From assembly GCA_017993235.1 (NCBI GenBank), contig JAGONC010000026.1:1-49262 (forward strand): 49,262 nt of DNA, in the 5' to 3' direction. Shown in pieces: positions 34,493 to 43,907 of this stretch; the first letter of the stretch is position 1; every line of letters begins with the position of its first letter. The stretch comes from Lentimicrobiaceae bacterium. Its GTDB lineage: Bacteria; Bacteroidota; Bacteroidia; Bacteroidales; JAGONC01. Both the position numbers and the translations under genes were made by a program. Below the pieces are notes generated by a model that searched no databases, had not been told where the DNA came from, and saw only the letters and a program-made list of their open reading frames with translations.

Positions 34493-35845
34493 ATGCATAC
34501 CGAACGATATATTCATATCCTGAATATTGCTTTCGAGGCGATGATCGCCAACCGGTTCCGGTCAATCCTCACCGCCCTGGGTATCATCTTTGGCGTGGCA
34601 GCAGTGATCTCTATGCTGGCAATCGGTTCCGGTGCACAACAGGAGATCCTTGACCAGATCAAACTTGTCGGAGTCAATAACATCGTCATCACACCCACCT
34701 CGGTGCTCGAAAGCAGTAGCTCGGCTGATGATGATCAGGAGGGAAAAGTCCAGCAGAAATTTTCACCCGGCCTCACCCTTAAGGATGCGCAGAGCATCCA
34801 ATCCATCATCCCAACGGTAAGCCGCGTAAGCCCCGAAGTGGTCTATGAAACCTATATTCTGAAAGATGGAAAACAAAAAAAGGCCAAACTGACCGGCATC
34901 ACGCCTGACTTTTTTACGATCTATAACCTTACACTCAGCAGAGGATCACTCTTCAGCGAAAACCACATGACCGGTGCTGCACCGGTATGCATCATCGGCC
35001 CTTCGATCAAATCCAGATTCTTCCCCAAGGAAGATCCATTAAATAAGTACATCAAATGCGGCAATATCTGGCTTAAGGTGATCGGAATCCTCGAAAACAG
35101 GATCGTCAGCCAGGGCAGTACCGAAGACCTTGGTATCAGCGATTATAATAATACCATTTACGCACCCATCCAAACCGTTCTCCTGAGATATCGCGACCGT
35201 TCTGTCGTCTCTTCCAGTTCCCTTCGCTCCGGAACATTCTTCATGGGGGATGATGTAATATCGTTTTTCAGTAGCGGAAATACCGGCGGAGGGGAGAACC
35301 AGCTCGATAAGATTGTGGTTCAGGTTCAGGAAAGCGATCAACTGGTGCCGACTACAAAAATACTCGAAAAAATGCTCCTGAGGCGCCATGCCAGCGTCGC
35401 CGACTATGAGATCCGCGTACCGGAACTGCTGTTGAAACAACAACAACGCACCAAGGATATTTTTAACATTGTCCTGGGTGCCATCGCCAGCATCTCCCTG
35501 ATCGTTGGAGGTATCGGGATCATGAACATCATGCTGGCATCGGTGATGGAACGTACAAAGGAAATTGGCATACGAATGGCCACAGGAGCCACACGAAGAG
35601 ACATCATCGTTCAGTTCCTGGCCGAAGCCATTATGATCAGCGTGACGGGAGGACTGATCGGCATCGTACTGGGAATCATTCTTTCGAAAATCATCACCCA
35701 GCTGACCGATATCCTCACCATCGTTTCTCCTGTATCCATCATCATTTCTTTTGGCGTTTCCGTCGCTGTGGGAATTCTGTTTGGGTATATGCCGGCCAGA
35801 AAGGCAGCCCGGCAGAATCCGGTGGAATCCCTGCGATATGAATAG
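34493..35845 (+). CDS. MacB-like ABC transporter permease (FtsX family), no ATPase domain
   Basis: A 450-residue protein with the MacB layout: a first TM helix (about 20-42, FRSILTALGIIFGVAAVISMLA) followed by a large periplasmic domain (about 50-320). Three C-terminal TM helices carry the FtsX motif (GGIGIMNIMLASVMERTKEIGIRMATGATR). E. coli MacB has an N-terminal ATPase on the same chain; that is absent, and no separate ATPase gene is adjacent. It lies between the HlyD and TolC genes, 21 bases before the latter. Confidence 0.9.
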   Translation: MHTERYIHILNIAFEAMIANRFRSILTALGIIFGVAAVISMLAIGSGAQQEILDQIKLVGVNNIVITPTSVLESSSSADDDQEGKVQQKFSPGLTLKDAQSIQSIIPTVSRVSPEVVYETYILKDGKQKKAKLTGITPDFFTIYNLTLSRGSLFSENHMTGAAPVCIIGPSIKSRFFPKEDPLNKYIKCGNIWLKVIGILENRIVSQGSTEDLGISDYNNTIYAPIQTVLLRYRDRSVVSSSSLRSGTFFMGDDVISFFSSGNTGGGENQLDKIVVQVQESDQLVPTTKILEKMLLRRHASVADYEIRVPELLLKQQQRTKDIFNIVLGAIASISLIVGGIGIMNIMLASVMERTKEIGIRMATGATRRDIIVQFLAEAIMISVTGGLIGIVLGIILSKIITQLTDILTIVSPVSIIISFGVSVAVGILFGYMPARKAARQNPVESLRYE

Positions 35846-35866
35846 CAAACGTAATACTACTCCGGT

Positions 35867-37357
35867 ATGATCAATCGAATGAACATCAACAAAGCTGTAT
35901 TCATTGTTCTGTTTTTCTTCATGGGTTTGGTATCCCGGTCGCAGGAAAATAAGATAAACCTGACGCTGGACGAAGTCATCCGGATCGCACAGGTACAATC
36001 ACCCGATGCACTCATCGCTAAACACAGGTTCAGGGGAAGCTACTGGGAATTCAAAACATATCAGGCCGGGTACAAACCTTCCCTGACTCTGAATGGAGTA
36101 CTGCCCGATTTCAGCCGGTCGATCGATATCATCACTCAATCCGACGGAAGTGAGGTATTTCTGGAACGTCAAATTGCCAGGACATCCCTGAACATGGCAC
36201 TTTCCCAGAATATCCCGTTCACAGGGGGACAGATTTACATGAGTACAAACCTCCAGCGCATTGATAATATCGGCGATTCCACCGAAACCTCTTATCTAAC
36301 ATCACCCCTGAACATAGGGCTTCGACAGCCTATCTTTGAATTCAACCAGTTCCGTTGGGACCGAAAGATCGAACCCATCAAATACGATGAAGCCAAACGA
36401 ACCTACATCGAGGATCTGGAGGATATTTCCCTTAAAGCAACCAACCTGTTCTTTCAGTTGTTGCTGGCGCAGATCAACCTGGGCATTCAACTGGTCAACC
36501 AGGCCAACTACGATACTCTGTACCAAATCGCACAGGGAAGGTATAACATGGGTACCATCGCTGAAAATGAACTCCTTCAGATGGAACTGAACCTGCTTAA
36601 TTCCAACGCCAGTGTTGAGCAGTCGCGCCTCGATCTCGAAATGCAATTGTTTGAACTGAAATCATTTCTGCGCATTAAAGATGAGGTGTCCATCGAACTG
36701 ATCCCTCCTTCCAACGTCGCCGACCTGACGATCGATTATGGGAATGCCATCAGTGAAGCCCGCTCCAACCGATCGGATGCACTTGCTTTCAACCGCCGTC
36801 TCCTCGAAGCTGAAAGCAGTGTCAACCAGGCTAAGATGGAGAACAGGCTCAGCGCAGATCTGAACCTGGTTTTCGGATTGACCCAAACGGGGATGGATCT
36901 CTCCGAAGCTTATCATGAACCGTTGGATGAACAGCAGGTATACCTCGGACTGCAGATACCCATCCTCGACTGGGGCCTCGCTAAAGGGAAGATCCGGATG
37001 GCAGAATCCAATCAGGAGCTGATCAAGACCTCCATCGAACAGGAGCAGATCGACTTCGAACAGGAAATTTTCCTGAAAGTAATGCAGTTCAATATACAGT
37101 ACCGACAGCTGGCCATTGCGGCAAAAAGTGACACCGTAGCCCGAAAAAGATTCGAAGTTACCAAACAACGTTACCTGATCGGTACCATCGACATTACGGA
37201 GCTGAACATCGCTCAGTCGGATAAAGACACCAACCGGAAAGCCTATATCGCAGCGCTCCAGTCCTACTGGATCAATTACTACCAGATTCGACGGCTGACG
37301 TTATTCGACTTCACGCGAAACAAACGCATCACCCTGGATATTAATCAAATACTTTGA
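35867..37357 (+). CDS. TolC family outer-membrane efflux protein
   Basis: A 496-residue outer-membrane factor. A signal peptide lies at about 1-25 (ending VSRSQ), and two OEP repeats of alternating coiled coils and strands follow, each introduced by NLTLDEVIRIAQ-like or ISEARSNRSDALAFN-like segments. Trimers of such proteins form the exit duct for tripartite pumps. An in-frame Met at residue 5 (35879) is an alternative start. It is the last gene of the efflux set; a 92-base gap with a promoter separates it from the peroxiredoxin gene. Confidence 0.88.
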   Translation: MINRMNINKAVFIVLFFFMGLVSRSQENKINLTLDEVIRIAQVQSPDALIAKHRFRGSYWEFKTYQAGYKPSLTLNGVLPDFSRSIDIITQSDGSEVFLERQIARTSLNMALSQNIPFTGGQIYMSTNLQRIDNIGDSTETSYLTSPLNIGLRQPIFEFNQFRWDRKIEPIKYDEAKRTYIEDLEDISLKATNLFFQLLLAQINLGIQLVNQANYDTLYQIAQGRYNMGTIAENELLQMELNLLNSNASVEQSRLDLEMQLFELKSFLRIKDEVSIELIPPSNVADLTIDYGNAISEARSNRSDALAFNRRLLEAESSVNQAKMENRLSADLNLVFGLTQTGMDLSEAYHEPLDEQQVYLGLQIPILDWGLAKGKIRMAESNQELIKTSIEQEQIDFEQEIFLKVMQFNIQYRQLAIAAKSDTVARKRFEVTKQRYLIGTIDITELNIAQSDKDTNRKAYIAALQSYWINYYQIRRLTLFDFTRNKRITLDINQIL

Positions 37358-37370
37358 TCAGGGCTTTTCG

Positions 37371-37402
37371 TTTTGTCCGAAAATAAAATTTCACTATTTT
37401 TA
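37371..37402 (+). promoter_or_regulatory. Promoter of the peroxiredoxin gene (-33 and -7 boxes)
   Basis: TTTTG (37371-37375), 19 bases, then TATTTTTA (37395-37402) fits the Bacteroidota TTTG-N19-TAnnTTTG arrangement, with A for the last G. It is the best-formed two-box promoter seen in the window and lies 47 bases before the ATG. Confidence 0.55.
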
Positions 37403-37449
37403 CACCCAGATTCAGCATACATTGTCAAACCACTTTTAATCTAATCGTT

Positions 37450-38085
37450 ATGGCAGTTCTTGTGGGCAGAAAAGCCCCCTTATTTGAAGCAGATGCCGTG
37501 ATCAACGGTGGAGAATTCGTAGAGAAATTTTCCCTTGATCAGTTTATCGGGAAAAAATACGTCGTCTTTTTCTTTTACCCGCTTGATTTCACCTTTGTTT
37601 GCCCGACCGAACTCCTTGCTTTCCAGGAAAAACTGGAGGAATTTGAAAAGAGGAATGTCACCGTGGTAGGCTGTTCCGTAGATTCGAAATATTCTCACTG
37701 GGCCTGGCTCAACACGGAACGCAATCAGGGCGGGATCAAGGGAGTGACATTTCCCCTGGTTTCCGATCTTGCAAAAACCATATCCCAGAATTTTGACGTC
37801 CTGGCAGGGGATTATGAATATAATACGGAAGACGAGGAGATCGATTTCGAAGGAGAACCTGTTGCTTACCGCGGATTATTTTTAATTGACAAGCAAGGGA
37901 TCGTTCGTCACCAGCTGGTCAACGACCTGCCCCTGGGAAGAAGCATCGACGAAGCCCTTCGAATGGTGGATGCCCTGCAGTGCTATGAAGAACATGGTGA
38001 AGTCTGCCCCGCGAACTGGCACAAAGGGCAGGACACCATGAAAGAATCTGCGGAAGGGGTGGCATCCTATCTGAGCAGTCATTAA
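37450..38085 (+). CDS. 2-Cys peroxiredoxin (AhpC/Prx type)
   Basis: A 211-residue typical 2-Cys peroxiredoxin that reduces H2O2 and alkyl hydroperoxides in the cytosol. Peroxidatic Cys51 is in FVCPTE and resolving Cys186 in EVCPANW. An acidic insert, DYEYNTEDEEIDFEGE, lies at about 121-136 before the conserved AYRGLFLID. No AhpF is adjacent, so reduction probably depends on thioredoxin. It has its own promoter and precedes mazG on the other strand. Confidence 0.93.
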   Translation: MAVLVGRKAPLFEADAVINGGEFVEKFSLDQFIGKKYVVFFFYPLDFTFVCPTELLAFQEKLEEFEKRNVTVVGCSVDSKYSHWAWLNTERNQGGIKGVTFPLVSDLAKTISQNFDVLAGDYEYNTEDEEIDFEGEPVAYRGLFLIDKQGIVRHQLVNDLPLGRSIDEALRMVDALQCYEEHGEVCPANWHKGQDTMKESAEGVASYLSSH

Positions 38086-38099
38086 CCGTTATTCCCCAG

Positions 38100-38127
38100 T
38101 TCGCTATTCGCCGTTCGCCGTTCGTTT
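38100..38127. repeat. Heptamer tandem repeat at the mazG 3' end
   Basis: Four 7-base units run ttcgcta, ttcgccg, ttcgccg, ttcgttt. The mazG stop codon lies in the first unit, so the last codons of mazG (RTANGE) are repeat-derived. Similar degenerate short repeats are common in Bacteroidota intergenic DNA. Confidence 0.6.
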
Positions 38128-38883
38128 CGCCCTCTCCCAGTATACATCCATCTCGGAAAGCGTCATCCCGGATAGATTCCTCCCATCTTTCCTGACCAGC
38201 TCCTCAAGGAGCTGAAACCGCCTGATGAACTTTTTATTGCTTCTCTCCAAAGCATCCTCGGGATTAATCCGTATGAACCTGGCATAATTGACCAGGGCAA
38301 ATAAAAGATCACCAAATTCATCCTCCAGGATCTCCCTGTTCGAATCATTCACTATCTCTGTCTTAAGCTCCTCTTTTTCCTCAAGGACCTTTTCCCACAC
38401 CTGATCAATATGATCCCAATCAAATCCCACCCCTCTGGCCTTCTCCTGGATACGGTAGGCTTTCACCAGTGCGGGCAGAGATCCGGGAACTCCCTCAAGT
38501 ACCGAATTCCTGCCTTCACGAAGCTTGATCTTCTCCCAGTTGTCCTTGACATCACGTGCATTGCTGACCTTGACGTCCCCGTATATATGCGGGTGCCGGA
38601 TGATCAGTTTTTGCGAAATATGCTCCAGAATATCCTGCATGGTAAATGCACCCCGCTCTGATCCAATCCGGGCATAAAATACAATGTGAAGCATCAGATC
38701 CCCCAGTTCATCCCGGATCTCATCCATATTGCTTTCCAAAATAGCATCCGAGAGCTCATAGGTTTCTTCAATCGTGAGATGCCGCAAACTTTCAAAGGTC
38801 TGCTCCCTGTCCCATGGACAACCACCTCGAAGATCATCCATGATCACCAACAATCGCTCAAAAGCCTTCAATGTACTATCCAT
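38104..38883 (-). CDS. mazG: Nucleoside triphosphate pyrophosphohydrolase MazG
   Basis: It hydrolyses (d)NTPs to monophosphates and PPi. The 259-residue protein has two tandem MazG domains, the first with GGCPWDREQTFESLRHLTIEE and EELGD-like DELGDLMLHIVF (about 58-69), the second with EEKEELKTEI and EDEFGDLLFALVNYARF. The two-domain length matches E. coli MazG. It lies alone on the minus strand; a TACTTTTG element (38897-38904) is 13 bases before the ATG. Its 3' end is formed by a short heptamer repeat. Confidence 0.93.
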   Translation of the reverse strand: MDSTLKAFERLLVIMDDLRGGCPWDREQTFESLRHLTIEETYELSDAILESNMDEIRDELGDLMLHIVFYARIGSERGAFTMQDILEHISQKLIIRHPHIYGDVKVSNARDVKDNWEKIKLREGRNSVLEGVPGSLPALVKAYRIQEKARGVGFDWDHIDQVWEKVLEEKEELKTEIVNDSNREILEDEFGDLLFALVNYARFIRINPEDALERSNKKFIRRFQLLEELVRKDGRNLSGMTLSEMDVYWERAKRTANGE

Positions 38884-38896
38884 GCTCGTTTTTTTA

Positions 38897-38904
38897 CAAA
38901 AGTA
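38897..38904 (-). promoter_or_regulatory. -7 promoter element of mazG
   Basis: TACTTTTG on the minus strand fits TAnnTTTG and lies 13 bases before the mazG ATG, giving a very short leader. Confidence 0.45.
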
Positions 38905-38926
38905 ATCAATTAGGTGGTCGATGATA

Positions 38927-38938
38927 TTCGTAATTTTG
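38927..38938 (+). promoter_or_regulatory. Extended -7 element before the PagL-like gene
   Basis: TTCGTAATTTTG matches the glyA promoter element exactly and proS nearly so. It lies 46 bases before the GTG start at 38985. A 15-codon ORF from 38941 ends across that GTG. Confidence 0.5.
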
Positions 38939-38984
38939 TCATGGAATATTCATCAATGTCTGTTGGCATTGCGTTTCCATCATC

Positions 38985-40190
38985 GTGAACCTGCTGTCAA
39001 ATAAAGATAAAAGTTCGCGGTCCATTATCTTCCTGCTGACCCTGATACTGGCCCTGCTCCTTTTATCTCCGGATAGCTACGGACAATACCGCAAAGCCGA
39101 ACACCGGCCAAAACGTTCCAAACATAAGCTTTATAAAAGTAACCTTGTCCTGGCAGGGAATGTCTACTACGGCTTCATTGCCAATCATCATGTGGGAATG
39201 GAGATCTACAATAGCCATTTTCCATCGTTTGAGCTAAGTCTGGTCAAGGCAACCTACGGAAAGAAATACTGGGAACAACTATACGGCTATCCCTGGATAG
39301 GCATTGCCTACTGGTACTCCAACCTGGGGACATCCTCCTACCTTGGCTCTGTCCATGCTCTTTTCCCTCATATCAACTTTGAACTGTACACAACAAAAAA
39401 ACTCAACCTTGGACTTCGCATCGGGGCCGGAATGGGCTACCTTACAAAAACCTTCGACCGACTGACCAATTACAAGCACCTGGCCATCGGCACGCACCTG
39501 AACTTTGCCGGAAATGTCATGCTCGATGTCCGGTACCAGGCAAATCCCCGTCTGTATCTCACAGGAGGGATCTCTCTGACGCATTTTAGCAATGGATCTT
39601 TCAAATTACCCAACTACGGATTAAATATACCGGCCCTGCATGCAGGTATCGCTTATCAGCTTAATAAACCGAACAGATATATTGAGCGTCGCCTGTACGA
39701 TCCAACAAAGCCTCTTGAGTTTGACCTACATCGTATCCTTGAAATTGACTTTGTCGGAATAGTAGGTTTTAAAAACCTGGAAGCTATTTTCGGTCAGAAA
39801 TTTTTCGTCTATTCACTATACGGTAACATAAGAAAGGAAATAAGCCTTAAAAGCAAACTCGGAATGGGGTGGGATATCTCCTATGATGACTCCGATTACA
39901 AAATGCTCGAAAAAAAGCAGATCTCCATCAACCATAAAATCAGTCTTATCAAAACGGGAGTCAGTGCATCCTATGGGCTTGCCGTGGGAAGATTATCCTT
40001 CGATTTTAATTTTGGTATGTACATTTATCTTAATGATCTGGATAAGAGCGATGGCGCTTTCTATCATAAGATCGGACTTAAATACGATCTTACCGACCAG
40101 CTTTTCGCCAATATTACGTTAAAAACGCATTGGGGAAAAGCTGATTATATAGGATGGGGTATCGGGTACCGGTTTAAACTGAAATATTGA
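38985..40190 (+). CDS. Acyloxyacyl hydrolase / PagL-like lipid A 3-O-deacylase
   Basis: A 401-residue exported protein. A GTG at 38985 begins a signal peptide ending DSYGQ near residue 34; no in-frame ATG lies upstream. The PagL signature GGISLTHFSNGSFKLPN carries the catalytic His-x-Ser pair; the following Asn and Gly-rich strands form the eight-stranded barrel. PagL removes the 3-hydroxy fatty acid from lipid A in the outer membrane. The C-terminal about 160 residues (FDLHRILEIDFVGIVGF onward) add a second set of barrel-like strands. It is followed five bases later by the DUF2807 gene. Confidence 0.82.
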   Translation: MNLLSNKDKSSRSIIFLLTLILALLLLSPDSYGQYRKAEHRPKRSKHKLYKSNLVLAGNVYYGFIANHHVGMEIYNSHFPSFELSLVKATYGKKYWEQLYGYPWIGIAYWYSNLGTSSYLGSVHALFPHINFELYTTKKLNLGLRIGAGMGYLTKTFDRLTNYKHLAIGTHLNFAGNVMLDVRYQANPRLYLTGGISLTHFSNGSFKLPNYGLNIPALHAGIAYQLNKPNRYIERRLYDPTKPLEFDLHRILEIDFVGIVGFKNLEAIFGQKFFVYSLYGNIRKEISLKSKLGMGWDISYDDSDYKMLEKKQISINHKISLIKTGVSASYGLAVGRLSFDFNFGMYIYLNDLDKSDGAFYHKIGLKYDLTDQLFANITLKTHWGKADYIGWGIGYRFKLKY

Positions 40191-40194
40191 ACTG

Positions 40195-40956
40195 TTGAAA
40201 ACCTGGAAACATATCCTATGGCTGTTCCCGATAAGCTGGCTGCTGATCGGCTGTGAAAAGATCCCCGGAGAGGATTGTTTCAAGTCAACAGGTGAAACTA
40301 CTGTTGAACACCGGACGGTCGGACCCTTTGAACACATCAACCTGGAAAATAACATCAACCTTATCCTTACGCAGGGAGATGACTATGCCGTAATGGTCAG
40401 GGCAGGCAAAAACCTGATCGGCTCAATCATAACCGAGGTGAACGACAACGTCATTACAGTGAGAAACGACAACAAATGCAACTGGGTCAGGGATTTTAAT
40501 GACGATATCGATGTCTACCTCACAGTGAAAAATCTCTGCAGCATTACCTATCGTTCATCCGGGCTGATCCTGAGCACCAATACCATCATTTCGGATTCCC
40601 TCAACATTGCCGTATGGGATGGGACCGGAACCATCGATCTGGATGTCCATACCCGGGTAAGCGTGCTGAGTATCCACTACGGTTCAGTTGACTACCATAT
40701 CAGGGGTAAGTCGAATGTATGCTATATTTATGCCGGTAGTTTTGGCCCTTTCTATTGTGAGGACCTGGAAACCACATTTCTGTTCATGAACAACTGCGGA
40801 TCGAACGATTGTTATGTTTACTGCATTGGGGAATTGGAGGTTGAAATTAAGTATACAGGCAGCATTTATTATACTGGTAAACAATATGCACCTTTACCCT
40901 ATCTCGCAAAAACAGAGATCACGGGTAGCGGAAAACTGATCAACCTCGACGAATGA
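40195..40956 (+). CDS. DUF2807 (head-GIN) lipoprotein
   Basis: A 253-residue protein with signal peptide and lipobox ending LLIGC (Cys20). The head-GIN/DUF2807 domain starts at GPFEHINLENNINLILTQGD and continues as a beta-helix-like series of strands (SSGLILSTNTIISDSLN, LSIHYGSVDYHIRG). Eight or more Cys are spread through the C-terminal part, which is unusual. The only usable start is TTG at 40195, four bases after the previous stop; no ATG or GTG precedes the signal sequence. Function is unknown; members are surface or periplasmic. Confidence 0.8.
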   Translation: MKTWKHILWLFPISWLLIGCEKIPGEDCFKSTGETTVEHRTVGPFEHINLENNINLILTQGDDYAVMVRAGKNLIGSIITEVNDNVITVRNDNKCNWVRDFNDDIDVYLTVKNLCSITYRSSGLILSTNTIISDSLNIAVWDGTGTIDLDVHTRVSVLSIHYGSVDYHIRGKSNVCYIYAGSFGPFYCEDLETTFLFMNNCGSNDCYVYCIGELEVEIKYTGSIYYTGKQYAPLPYLAKTEITGSGKLINLDE

Positions 40957-40984
40957 TCTACGCATCTCCCATTAACCAAAATCC

Positions 40985-42313
40985 ATGAGAATAAGACCGG
41001 GACACCTCCTGAACACCTATGTCATCCTGTTGATTACGGCTATCCTGGTCATCGTATCCCTGAATATCAACAGTGGGAAGGATTACAGGTCAGGAATGAT
41101 CATGTCGGATGGAAAAGGATACTATGCATACCTTCCCGCAATTTTCATCTATCACGATTTGCATTTCAATTTCTTTGATAAGATCGAGAAGGAAACGTAT
41201 TCCAGTGAATACCATTATTACGATTACCGGGCTACGGTCGATGGCAGGATCATCAATAAGTACTATGCAGGAACTGCCCTGGCGATGTTGCCGTTTTTCG
41301 GCATCGGTCAACTGTTATCAGTTGTCTCGGGTAATCCTCTCGACGGATATTCAACCCATTACACCATGGCTATTAATTTTGCAGCCATCTGTTACCTGGC
41401 CATCGGATTATTATTTCTATGCAAACTCTTGAGAACATATCAGATACGTCGGAGTTATATCTCCCTCATTCTTGCAGTGATCGTATTTGGCACCAATCTC
41501 TTTTATTACACGGTTGTTGAATTCGCCATGTCGCATGTATATTCGTTCGCTTTTGCCACCCTGTTCCTATATTTCTCACGTCAATACTTTCAAAGGCATT
41601 CGTCCCGGGACCTCATTTGGGCCGGCCTGATGCTGGGAATGATCGCTTTGATCAGGCCTGTCAATTTGCTCATCCTGCTCGTGGTACCTTTTCTGGCAGG
41701 CTCCCGGAAGGATCTTCTGACCGGTTGGATAAAGATACGGCATAACGTGCCCGCCTTGATTATTTCTGTCCTTGCTTTCCTGGCTGTCTTTTCAATTCAG
41801 CTGATCATCTACCGGATCCAGACCGGTGATTTCTGGGTCTATTCTTACGGGCAGGAGCGATTTTTATTCAACCAGCCCCATATGCTGGCCATACTGTTCA
41901 GCTATAAAAAAGGATTGTTTGTTTATACACCGCTGATATTAATTTCATTGACTGGCTTATATTTCCTTTGGAAGCATGACCGGTTCACCGCCTGGTGGTT
42001 GTTTGGATTCCTGTTTCTGTTGACGTACATACTGTCTTCCTGGTGGATGTGGTATTATGGAGGCAGTTTCTCCTCACGGGTATATATAGAATATTTCAGT
42101 CTTTTTGCGATATTACTGGGGGTGACGCTGGAAGGGCTGACCAGAAAAATTCCGCGCAGGATGTACATCACGCTCATGATCGTGCTTACCCTTTTTTGTC
42201 AGATACAAACATACCAGTACCGGTATTACTTCATTCACTGGTCGGACATGACCAGGGAAAAATACTGGGATGTATTTATGCGGATCGACCTGTTGATCGA
42301 CAAAGGTCAGTAG
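40985..42313 (+). CDS. Polytopic membrane protein, GT-C glycosyltransferase-like
   Basis: A 442-residue protein with about ten to eleven TM helices. The first loop contains [16 protein letters not shown], resembling the acidic catalytic loop of GT-C (GT39/ArnT-like) transferases. Further loops are YYYHYDYR-like and rich in Tyr. It may transfer a sugar from a polyprenyl donor to a periplasmic acceptor, but no donor or acceptor can be named. It begins 28 bases after the DUF2807 gene. Its TAG overlaps the proS TGA region by seven bases in convergent orientation. Confidence 0.7.
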   Translation: MRIRPGHLLNTYVILLITAILVIVSLNINSGKDYRSGMIMSDGKGYYAYLPAIFIYHDLHFNFFDKIEKETYSSEYHYYDYRATVDGRIINKYYAGTALAMLPFFGIGQLLSVVSGNPLDGYSTHYTMAINFAAICYLAIGLLFLCKLLRTYQIRRSYISLILAVIVFGTNLFYYTVVEFAMSHVYSFAFATLFLYFSRQYFQRHSSRDLIWAGLMLGMIALIRPVNLLILLVVPFLAGSRKDLLTGWIKIRHNVPALIISVLAFLAVFSIQLIIYRIQTGDFWVYSYGQERFLFNQPHMLAILFSYKKGLFVYTPLILISLTGLYFLWKHDRFTAWWLFGFLFLLTYILSSWWMWYYGGSFSSRVYIEYFSLFAILLGVTLEGLTRKIPRRMYITLMIVLTLFCQIQTYQYRYYFIHWSDMTREKYWDVFMRIDLLIDKGQ

Positions 42314-43782
42314 GCTCTGGCAAAGATGACCCGTTGGTTTGAAGGTTTACCTGAATAGATACATTTACCGTTCTCAGCGGGTGCATCGAAGGGGATAGTA
42401 CGGATAGTGGCTTTGGTCTCCTCTTTGACTGCCTGCTCGGTTTCAGGTGTACCGTCCCAGTGTGCCAGAATGAATCCGCCTTCGGCATCAAGGCGTTCAT
42501 TGAATTCATCCCACGTGTCGATCCTGACAGTATTGTTCTCCCGGAATGAAAGGGCTTTCTGAAAGAGGTTGAGCTGAATCTGTTCCAGCAGGTGTTCGAT
42601 TTTCGTACCGATATCCGTCAGGCTGTAGGTTTCTTTTTCCAGGGTATCTCTTCTGGCTACTTCAATGGTATTGTTTTCCATATCCCTGGGCCCGATCACG
42701 ATCCGGACCGGTACACCCTTAAATTCATATTCTGTGAATTTCCAGCCTGGCTTGAACGTATCCCTGTCATCATATTTGACCGAAATACCCCTTTTGCGGA
42801 GGGTTTCCCTGATCCCAGCCGCACGTTCAGAAATGGCCGCGAGCTCTTCTGTTTTTTTGTAGATGGGTATGATGACTACCTGGATCGGTGCAAGACGTGG
42901 AGGAATGACCAGCCCATGGTCGTCAGAATGAGCCATGATCAGCGCTCCCATCAGGCGGGTAGAAACTCCCCAGGATGTCGCCCAGACATACTCCAGTTTA
43001 TTTTCCTTGCTAAGGAATTTCACGTCAAATGCCCTGGCAAAATTCTGTCCGAGAAAATGGGAAGTTCCTGCCTGAAGGGCTTTGCCGTCCTGCATCAGTG
43101 CTTCGATGCAGTAAGTGTCAACCGCACCGGCAAATCGTTCATTGGGCGACTTAAGTCCTTTAATGACCGGCAGGGCCATCCATTTCTCCGCAAAATCAGC
43201 GTAGATATCCAGGATCATCCTGGCTTCAGCAACCGCTTCCTGCTCCGTGGCATGTGCCGTATGGCCTTCCTGCCATAGAAATTCGGCAGTCCGCAGAAAA
43301 AGACGCGTCCGCATTTCCCATCGCACCACATTGGCCCATTGGTTAACCAAAATGGGAAGATCCCTGTAGGATTGAATCCAGTTGCGGTAGGTATCCCATA
43401 TGATGGTTTCGGATGTGGGGCGGATGATCAGCTCCTCCTCCAGTTTGGCCTCCTCATCCACGATAATGCCACTTCCGTCCGGAGCATTCTTTAACCGGTA
43501 ATGCGTCACCACTGCACATTCTTTGGCAAATCCTTCCACATGGCTGGCTTCTTTGCTGAAAAAAGATTTGGGTATGAATAATGGGAAATAGGCATTCACG
43601 TGCCCTGAATCCTTAAACATTCCATCCAGGGCAGCCTGCATCTTTTCCCATATCGAATAGCCATAGGGTTTTATCACCATGCAGCCTCTGACAGCAGAAT
43701 TTTCCGCAAGGCCTGCTTTGAGAACAAGATCATTGTACCATTGCGCATAATTCTCTTCCCGCGTCGAAAAATCTTTGGCCAT
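42307..43782 (-). CDS. proS: Prolyl-tRNA synthetase (short, archaeal/eukaryotic type)
   Basis: It charges tRNA-Pro. The 491-residue length, lack of the bacterial editing insertion, motif 2 [20 protein letters not shown], motif 3 [19 protein letters not shown] and the C-terminal extension ending in FARAY identify the ProS type 3 form, used by Bacteroidota. The start gives [18 protein letters not shown] as expected. It converges with the GT-C-like gene and is divergent from the YW-rich lipoprotein gene. A TACTTTTA promoter element precedes it. Confidence 0.96.
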   Translation of the reverse strand: MAKDFSTREENYAQWYNDLVLKAGLAENSAVRGCMVIKPYGYSIWEKMQAALDGMFKDSGHVNAYFPLFIPKSFFSKEASHVEGFAKECAVVTHYRLKNAPDGSGIIVDEEAKLEEELIIRPTSETIIWDTYRNWIQSYRDLPILVNQWANVVRWEMRTRLFLRTAEFLWQEGHTAHATEQEAVAEARMILDIYADFAEKWMALPVIKGLKSPNERFAGAVDTYCIEALMQDGKALQAGTSHFLGQNFARAFDVKFLSKENKLEYVWATSWGVSTRLMGALIMAHSDDHGLVIPPRLAPIQVVIIPIYKKTEELAAISERAAGIRETLRKRGISVKYDDRDTFKPGWKFTEYEFKGVPVRIVIGPRDMENNTIEVARRDTLEKETYSLTDIGTKIEHLLEQIQLNLFQKALSFRENNTVRIDTWDEFNERLDAEGGFILAHWDGTPETEQAVKEETKATIRTIPFDAPAENGKCIYSGKPSNQRVIFARAY

Positions 43783-43835
43783 AGTTCAATTATGGTATAA
43801 ATTTTGCTAAAATCCGGGATAAATCATTTGAAGCA

Positions 43836-43853
43836 TAAAAGTACGAATTAATC
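43836..43853 (-). promoter_or_regulatory. Extended -7 promoter region of proS
   Basis: On the minus strand it reads GATTAATTCGTACTTTTA. The first twelve bases match the glyA promoter region exactly, followed by a TAnnTTTA -7 element. It is 53 bases before the proS ATG. Confidence 0.5.
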
Positions 43854-43892
43854 ATGAAAGCCCTGAAAACCATCGAAAATATCAACAAATTT

Positions 43893-43900
43893 AAGGAGGA
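43893..43900 (+). promoter_or_regulatory. Strong Shine-Dalgarno sequence that fixes the lipoprotein start
   Basis: AAGGAGGA lies seven bases before the ATG at 43908. Such strong sites are uncommon in Bacteroidota, which makes this start decisive over the in-frame ATG at 43854. Confidence 0.8.
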
Positions 43901-43907
43901 TCAAAAA

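Noticed and set aside
35039..35998. A 319-codon open frame on the minus strand, opposite the FtsX-like permease gene
   Set aside because: It lies fully antisense to a well-supported gene, has an odd His/Asp/Gln composition and no recognisable domain.
43854..43907. Upstream in-frame ATG as start of the YW-rich lipoprotein
   Set aside because: It puts 18 polar residues before the signal peptide, and a strong Shine-Dalgarno sequence precedes the ATG at 43908.
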